Position numbers and translations under genes: made by a program
Origin: Faecalimonas sp.
Lineage (GTDB): Bacteria > Bacillota_A > Clostridia > Lachnospirales > Lachnospiraceae
Length of the DNA: 9,316 nucleotides
Direction: 5' to 3'
Assembly (NCBI GenBank): GCA_026169575.1
Contig: JAPFCT010000060.1
Location: 1 to 9,316, forward strand
Notes under the pieces: generated by a model
The model's input: the letters and a program-made list of their open reading frames with translations, nothing else
What the model was told of the DNA's origin: nothing
The model's database searches: none
In this document: positions 6,031 to 9,316 of the stretch, one piece after another
How positions within the stretch are numbered: position 1 is the stretch's first letter
Layout of the letters: each line of letters begins with the position of its first letter

Positions 6031-7683
6031 TTGAGGAAATTTTTCAGATTGTTAGGGAAGCAGAGATTATTATTTTTAGCAGCGGTCAGTATTCACATAG
6101 TTTTCTGCATAGAAAGTGTTGTGATTCCGGTTGTGTCGGGAGAACTTGTCAATGCGATCACCGCAGATCACACAGCACAGAAGCAGGCGGGATGGGACAG
6201 CGGTGGAATCAGATGGAATGTTACGCTATTTTTCATCGTATGTGTGATACAGCTTGTGCTTTCTGTCGTAAATGATTTCGTGCAGAAGAAGTTTGTAAGA
6301 GAGGTCAAGGCGGAAATGCGAGGATGTGCCGGCAGCACATTTTCCAGGAAGATCAATTTAAAGCGAGATGAGATTGCCGCGTTTACTTCTTTTCTGAACA
6401 ATGAGATCCCATGTATTGCAGATCAGTATTTCCTTGGGGTGATCGACATCGCAGGGTGTACCGGGATCTTATTATGTACCTGCATGGCGCTGTTTCAGCT
6501 GCACAGCATTCTTGCGGCGATCATCATCGTCATCAGTGTTCTGATCGTCTGCATTCCCAAAATGATGAAAGAAAAGGCAGGCAGTGCAAGGAAAGTCTAT
6601 ACATCGGTTTTGGCAGCTTACAACACACAGGTAGAATCGTGCTTAAAAGGGAGTCATATTCTGCGGGCATATCAGTACCACCGCCGGGCAAATCAGTGGC
6701 TGGAACAGAAAAACCGTCAGGTAAAGCAGGCGGAAGGAAGAATAGCTATCTGCCAGGTAGAAGTGCAGGGGCTGACAGCAGTGTTGCAGATCAGCAAAAC
6801 ATTCTTGATTTTTGTCGTGGGACTCTGGCTGATCCAAAAGGGGCAGATGGCAGTCGGCGGACTGCTTGTCGCAGTGCAGCTTGCAGGAAATGTAGCTGCG
6901 CCGATCGAGGTGCTTGCATACACCTTTCACGCCAGAAATGAGGCGAAACCTCTTGTCGGGAAGTATGAACAGATGGTCGCTGTGGAAGAGACCGGGCAGA
7001 AGACGCAGACGCCGATGCCGCAAAACTTTCATGAACTTTGTGTAGAAAACCTTTCTTATGGGAGGAACGGCGTTCCGATCCTGGAGCAGGTATCCTTTCG
7101 GTTTGAAGCTGGTAAGAAGTATATGATCAGCGGAAAGAGCGGTTCAGGCAAGTCTATTTTGCTGCGGATCATCGGCCAGATGCAGGAAGGAACATATAGT
7201 GGAAGGATCAAAGTGGATGGAATGGATATCCGCCAGATACAAAAAGAATCGTATTATCAGACAGTAGGGATCGTCTTTCAAGAACCATATTTATTCTGGG
7301 CGTCACTGGAAGAAAATATTCTGCTTGGCAGGGAGATACCGGAGGAACGGTTTCAGAAGATCCTGGAAAAATTAAATCTTTCCGGTCTGCTTGAGCGGTT
7401 CCGCGGCCAAGAACTGAACCTGGAAACGATAGATACTCTTTCCGGCGGCGAAAAACAACGGATTGCACTCGCGCGGGCGATGGTCGGATCTCCGAAAATC
7501 TATCTGTTGGATGAAGCAACTTCCGCGCTGGATGCGGAGAACTCTTATAGAGTTGAAGAAATGCTTCTCTCCGAGAAAGCGCTGGTGCTCCATGTCTGCC
7601 ATAAGCCGACAGAAAAACTCCGGTCAGCGTATGACAGAGAAATCATCTTTGATAAAAAAATTGAGAAAACATTGTTGACATAA
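6031..7683 (+). CDS. ABC exporter, fused membrane and ATPase domains (half-transporter)
   Basis: A 550-residue ABC-type export half-transporter in the cytoplasmic membrane. The N-terminal part has six hydrophobic segments, about 12-36, 62-84, 136-157, 160-176, 252-270 and 274-296. The ATPase domain (about 335-545) has an A-loop tyrosine (Y343), Walker A GKSGSGKS (368-375), Q417 in VFQEPYLFW, signature LSGGE (470-474), Walker B IYLLDE with D494/E495, D-loop SALD (498-501) and switch H524 in LHVCHKP. All catalytic residues are present. No second half-transporter lies beside it, so it probably works as a homodimer, unlike the usual heterodimeric pairs. At 550 residues it is slightly short for the class (570-600). 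The start is TTG 6031 after GTGAGGA about 8 bases upstream; no ATG is available until deep in the protein. Substrate unknown; peptide, lipid and drug remain open. Confidence 0.88.
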   Translation: MRKFFRLLGKQRLLFLAAVSIHIVFCIESVVIPVVSGELVNAITADHTAQKQAGWDSGGIRWNVTLFFIVCVIQLVLSVVNDFVQKKFVREVKAEMRGCAGSTFSRKINLKRDEIAAFTSFLNNEIPCIADQYFLGVIDIAGCTGILLCTCMALFQLHSILAAIIIVISVLIVCIPKMMKEKAGSARKVYTSVLAAYNTQVESCLKGSHILRAYQYHRRANQWLEQKNRQVKQAEGRIAICQVEVQGLTAVLQISKTFLIFVVGLWLIQKGQMAVGGLLVAVQLAGNVAAPIEVLAYTFHARNEAKPLVGKYEQMVAVEETGQKTQTPMPQNFHELCVENLSYGRNGVPILEQVSFRFEAGKKYMISGKSGSGKSILLRIIGQMQEGTYSGRIKVDGMDIRQIQKESYYQTVGIVFQEPYLFWASLEENILLGREIPEERFQKILEKLNLSGLLERFRGQELNLETIDTLSGGEKQRIALARAMVGSPKIYLLDEATSALDAENSYRVEEMLLSEKALVLHVCHKPTEKLRSAYDREIIFDKKIEKTLLT

Positions 7684-7735
7684 GTTGCTACAATAAATGA
7701 GGGGAGAATCATTGAGGGGCTCATGAAAAAGGTAT

Positions 7736-7750
7736 TCTACTTAGCGTAGA
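7736..7750. promoter_or_regulatory. Inverted repeat abutting the XRE-gene promoter, candidate operator
   Basis: TCTAC (7736-7740) and GTAGA (7746-7750) are perfect inverted arms around TTAGC, and the right arm ends at the base before the -35 TTGTAA. A short dyad touching a promoter is the typical place for autoregulation by an XRE protein, which the next gene encodes. At 5 bases per arm it may be chance. Confidence 0.3.
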
Positions 7751-7778
7751 TTGTAAAAAAAGATCTTACTGATACAAT
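7751..7778 (+). promoter_or_regulatory. Promoter of the XRE-desulfoferrodoxin gene
   Basis: TTGTAA (7751-7756), a 16-base spacer and TACAAT (7773-7778), only 27 bases before the start codon at 7805. Transcription would start near 7785, leaving a leader of about 20 bases that holds the ribosome site GAAGGGAG. The gene can therefore be expressed independently of the exporter. The 121-base gap after the exporter shows no good terminator. Confidence 0.6.
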
Positions 7779-7804
7779 AAACTTATAGGTGAAGGGAGAT
7801 TACT

Positions 7805-8386
7805 ATGAGTTATGTAACAGGAAATACGATAAGAACGTTAAGGATCAAACATGGAATCACGCAAAAGGAATTGGCAGAAAAACTGAATGTGAGCGATAAA
7901 ACAATTTCAAAATGGGAAACAGAAAAAGGCTTGCCGGATATCAGTATAGTAGAAGAGTTGGCAAAAGCGCTTCATGTCTCACTGACAGAATTATTTACCG
8001 GAGATCTGAAGACAAATGAAAATGTATCCGGAAATATAAAAAGAATACAATTTTATGTATGCCCGATTTGTGGGAATATTATAACAGCTGTAGGTGAAGG
8101 AAATTTTTCTTGTTGTGGAATAACACTTCTAAAGCAGGAAGCAGAAACCGCTGAGAAAGAGCACTCACTTTTGGTAGAAACTGTTGACAATGAATTTTCT
8201 ATTGTGATGGAACATTCGATGAGTAAAGGGCATTATATATCTTTTATTGCCTATGTCACATCAGGGTCTGTAGAAATAGTAAAACTATATCCCGAGCAGG
8301 ATATTTCTGTACGATTTCGAAAAAAGGGACATGGATTTTTATATAGCTATTGTAACAGACATGGACTGTTCAGAAAATATATCTGA
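7805..8386 (+). CDS. XRE helix-turn-helix fused to a desulfoferrodoxin (superoxide-reductase-like) domain
   Basis: A 193-residue probable redox-responsive transcription factor. Residues 6-65 are a standard XRE/HTH_3 domain (IRTLRIKHGITQKELAEKLN, then VSDKTISKWETEKGLPD). Residues 82-193 align by eye with full-length desulfoferrodoxin. First comes a desulforedoxin-like knuckle with C86-x2-C89 (CPICGN) and C103-C104 (CCG), four cysteines able to hold a rubredoxin-type iron. The superoxide-reductase core follows with H120 (EHSLLVE), H137 (EHSM), H143 (GHYI), C183 and H186 (YCNRHGLF), the complete four-His one-Cys iron set. Classical enzymes have Glu-Lys-His at the first ligand; here it reads K118-E119-H120, so the catalytic lysine is displaced. 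I therefore infer a sensor more than an enzyme. ATG 7805 follows GAAGGGAG. I recall similar fusions in gut Firmicutes but know of no characterised role. Confidence 0.85.
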   Translation: MSYVTGNTIRTLRIKHGITQKELAEKLNVSDKTISKWETEKGLPDISIVEELAKALHVSLTELFTGDLKTNENVSGNIKRIQFYVCPICGNIITAVGEGNFSCCGITLLKQEAETAEKEHSLLVETVDNEFSIVMEHSMSKGHYISFIAYVTSGSVEIVKLYPEQDISVRFRKKGHGFLYSYCNRHGLFRKYI

Positions 8387-8397
8387 TTCTATTTTTT
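8370..8397 (+). terminator. Weak terminator at the end of the XRE-fusion gene
   Basis: TCAGA (8370-8374) and TCTGA (8382-8386, ending with the stop codon) form a 5-base stem with a 7-base loop, followed by TTCTATTTTTT. The T-run is good but the stem is short and AT-rich, so efficiency would be modest. It is the only candidate between this gene and the rRNA promoters. Confidence 0.35.
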
Positions 8398-8638
8398 ACA
8401 AATGTGGAAGCGGACAATTACAAAAGGGTTTACTTAACAAATAAAAAATATTTATTTGCATATGCAACAGTAATAGAAGAACTATATTGTCTGCTTTCAC
8501 CGTGTAGTTACGATAATATTTCGTACCGATCAATGATGAGGGAAGGTAGAGAAAACAATGGAAAATCACGGAGAGCGGTTGAAAGAGCGGCGAATAATTG
8601 TACGAATTGTACAAATAAAATAAAAAATAAAAAAACTA
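8387..8638. other. AT-rich spacer before the rRNA promoters, no supported gene
   Basis: I see no real gene. A frame open from a GTG at 8404 lacks a ribosome site and runs through the rRNA P1 promoter. The stretch holds two palindromes: TTGCATATGCAA (8456-8467, perfect, 12 bases) and TTGTAC-N5-GTACAA (8598-8614). A 21-codon frame at 8558-8623 starts MENHGERLKERR, like the first helix of some XRE proteins, but its purine-rich site GGGAAGG is about 11 bases away and the rest is unrelated. It may be a gene remnant or chance. Confidence 0.5.
8598..8614. promoter_or_regulatory. TTGTAC-N5-GTACAA inverted repeat upstream of rRNA P1
   Basis: Perfect 6-base arms (8598-8603 and 8609-8614) around GAATT, with the right arm ending 24 bases before the P1 -35. 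Nothing else around it has this GC content and symmetry. It has the form of a dimeric-repressor or activator site, but I cannot name a regulator. It sits at the upstream edge of the A-tract element of P1. Confidence 0.35.
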
Positions 8639-8668
8639 TTGACAATTCGAGTCGAAGAATGGTATGAT
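8611..8668 (+). promoter_or_regulatory. rRNA operon promoter P1 with A-tract UP-like element
   Basis: A perfect TTGACA (8639-8644), an 18-base spacer and TATGAT (8663-8668) preceded by TGG, an extended -10. The 28 bases upstream (8611-8638) are almost all A and T with A-runs, as in UP elements that bind the RNA polymerase alpha subunits at rRNA promoters. Transcription should start near 8675. The promoter lies 430 bases before the 16S gene. Confidence 0.8.
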
Positions 8669-8786
8669 AACGGAGCGCTCGAGAGAGCAGACAGATGAGA
8701 AACAACGAAAAACGTCGAAAAATACCGAATCAGAGAAAGCTACGAAAGTACAAAAGAAAAGATTTGAAAAAAGATGAAAAAAGTTG

Positions 8787-8813
8787 TTGACAAAGAGAAA
8801 AAGATGTGATAAT
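8787..8813 (+). promoter_or_regulatory. rRNA operon promoter P2
   Basis: A perfect TTGACA (8787-8792) and, 15 bases on, GATAAT (8808-8813) preceded by TGT, making an extended -10; a 17-base spacing to the poorer TAATCT is the alternative. A-rich DNA (GAAAAAAGATGAAAAAAG) lies upstream. Start is expected near 8820. Tandem promoters before an rRNA operon are common in Firmicutes and allow growth-rate control. Confidence 0.75.
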
Positions 8814-8847
8814 CTAATAAAGCTGTCGCAAGAGAGCGGAGCAAACA

Positions 8848-8866
8848 GAACATTGATAATTAAACA
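8848..8866 (+). promoter_or_regulatory. Anti-termination-like element of the rRNA leader
   Basis: GAACATTGATAATTAAACA lies shortly after P2 and resembles the rRNA leader element of Firmicutes (CTTTGAAAACTAAACA-like, the boxA region) that recruits Nus factors so polymerase reads through the structured, untranslated rRNA. The match is by memory of the pattern and is not exact. Confidence 0.4.
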
Positions 8867-8999
8867 ACAGACAACACAACCCTGAAAATTTCGAAAATAA
8901 AGAGAAAAATTCAGAACAGACAGAAATGTCAACCTAAAACAGTAAAAGGGATAGAATTGCTAGTAGTGATTCTTGACCGGATGCAAACGAAAAGTAGAA

Positions 9000-9079
9000 G
9001 CTTCTGCGATGCTAAGCTCAGTCAAAAGACTTCGCTAAGTCATCGAGAAGCGTAAACGAACGTAAGGTCTGAAAAGACC
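9000..9079 (+). other. rRNA leader hairpins upstream of 16S
   Basis: A long imperfect stem: GCTTCT (9000-9005) pairs with AGAAGC (9046-9051) and, after a bulged G, CGATG (9007-9011) with CATCG (9041-9045). An inner hairpin AGTC-AAAA-GACT (9020-9031) is extended by AGC/GCT. Then GGTCT-GAAA-AGACC (9066-9079) forms a compact hairpin with a GNRA loop 14 bases before the 16S gene. Such leader structures guide 16S folding and 5' processing; neither is followed by a T-run. Confidence 0.6.
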
Positions 9080-9092
9080 AGGCCTAAGTTCT

Positions 9093-9316
<224 letters not shown>

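Noticed and set aside
6411..6941. 176-codon + strand frame inside the exporter
   Set aside because: It is a shadow in another frame of a gene with intact ABC motifs; the translation is low-complexity and unlike any family.
7675..7694. TTGACA followed by TACAAT at the end of the exporter
   Set aside because: The spacer is only 8 bases, too short for a sigma-70 promoter.
7723..7749. Eight-codon frame MKKVFYLA before the XRE fusion
   Set aside because: It is too short and upstream of the presumed transcription start near 7785, so it would not be in the main transcript.
8404..8667. 87-codon + strand frame from a GTG
   Set aside because: It has no ribosome site, AT-driven composition, and overlaps the UP-like element and both boxes of rRNA promoter P1.

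Overview
The window looks like a chromosomal segment of a Gram-positive anaerobe of the Lachnospiraceae (Clostridium cluster XIVa). The main support is the start of a 16S rRNA gene at the right edge, whose V1 and following region read like that family. The strong GGAGG-type ribosome binding sites and the gut-Firmicutes character of the proteins agree. I would not name a genus from 224 bases of 16S.

Layout. Positions 1-294 (- strand) hold the first 98 codons of purC (SAICAR synthase), pointing out of the window. A 390-base AT-rich divergent spacer follows, with a candidate purC promoter, two AT palindromes, a tandem 21-nt direct repeat and one or two + strand promoters. All genes after it are on the + strand. 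An OmpR-type response regulator (685-1362) and a histidine kinase with no membrane segment (1468-2331) form a two-component pair closed by a strong intrinsic terminator (2370-2433). Next come an ABC ATPase (2529-3230) and, overlapping it by 8 bases, an 865-residue FtsX-domain permease (3223-5820). This is the LolD/MacB/SalX-type arrangement often paired with two-component systems in Firmicutes, commonly for response to or export of antimicrobial peptides or lipids. A 210-base spacer with a -10-like box and a 20-codon ORF with a very good Shine-Dalgarno leads to a stand-alone ABC exporter with fused membrane and ATPase domains and a TTG start (6031-7683). After it, behind its own promoter, is a fusion of an XRE helix-turn-helix domain with a complete desulfoferrodoxin (superoxide-reductase-like) domain (7805-8386). 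The last 0.9 kb is the control region of an rRNA operon: an A-tract UP-like element, tandem promoters P1 and P2, an anti-termination-like element, leader hairpins and the 5' end of 16S rRNA (from about 9093).

How the parts may work together. The kinase and regulator probably control the ATPase/permease pair. The terminator between the two modules suggests separate promoters, and the kinase may sense through the transporter because it has no membrane part. The exporter may belong to the same locus, but its spacing and own leader allow independent control. The most interesting protein is the XRE-desulfoferrodoxin fusion. It keeps all four rubredoxin-type cysteines and all five ligands (4 His, 1 Cys) of the superoxide-reductase iron, while the residue just before the first His ligand, lysine in classical enzymes, is Glu here. 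That fits an iron-based redox or oxygen sensor controlling transcription. What it regulates cannot be read from the window; its own promoter and the neighbouring exporter are the nearest candidates.
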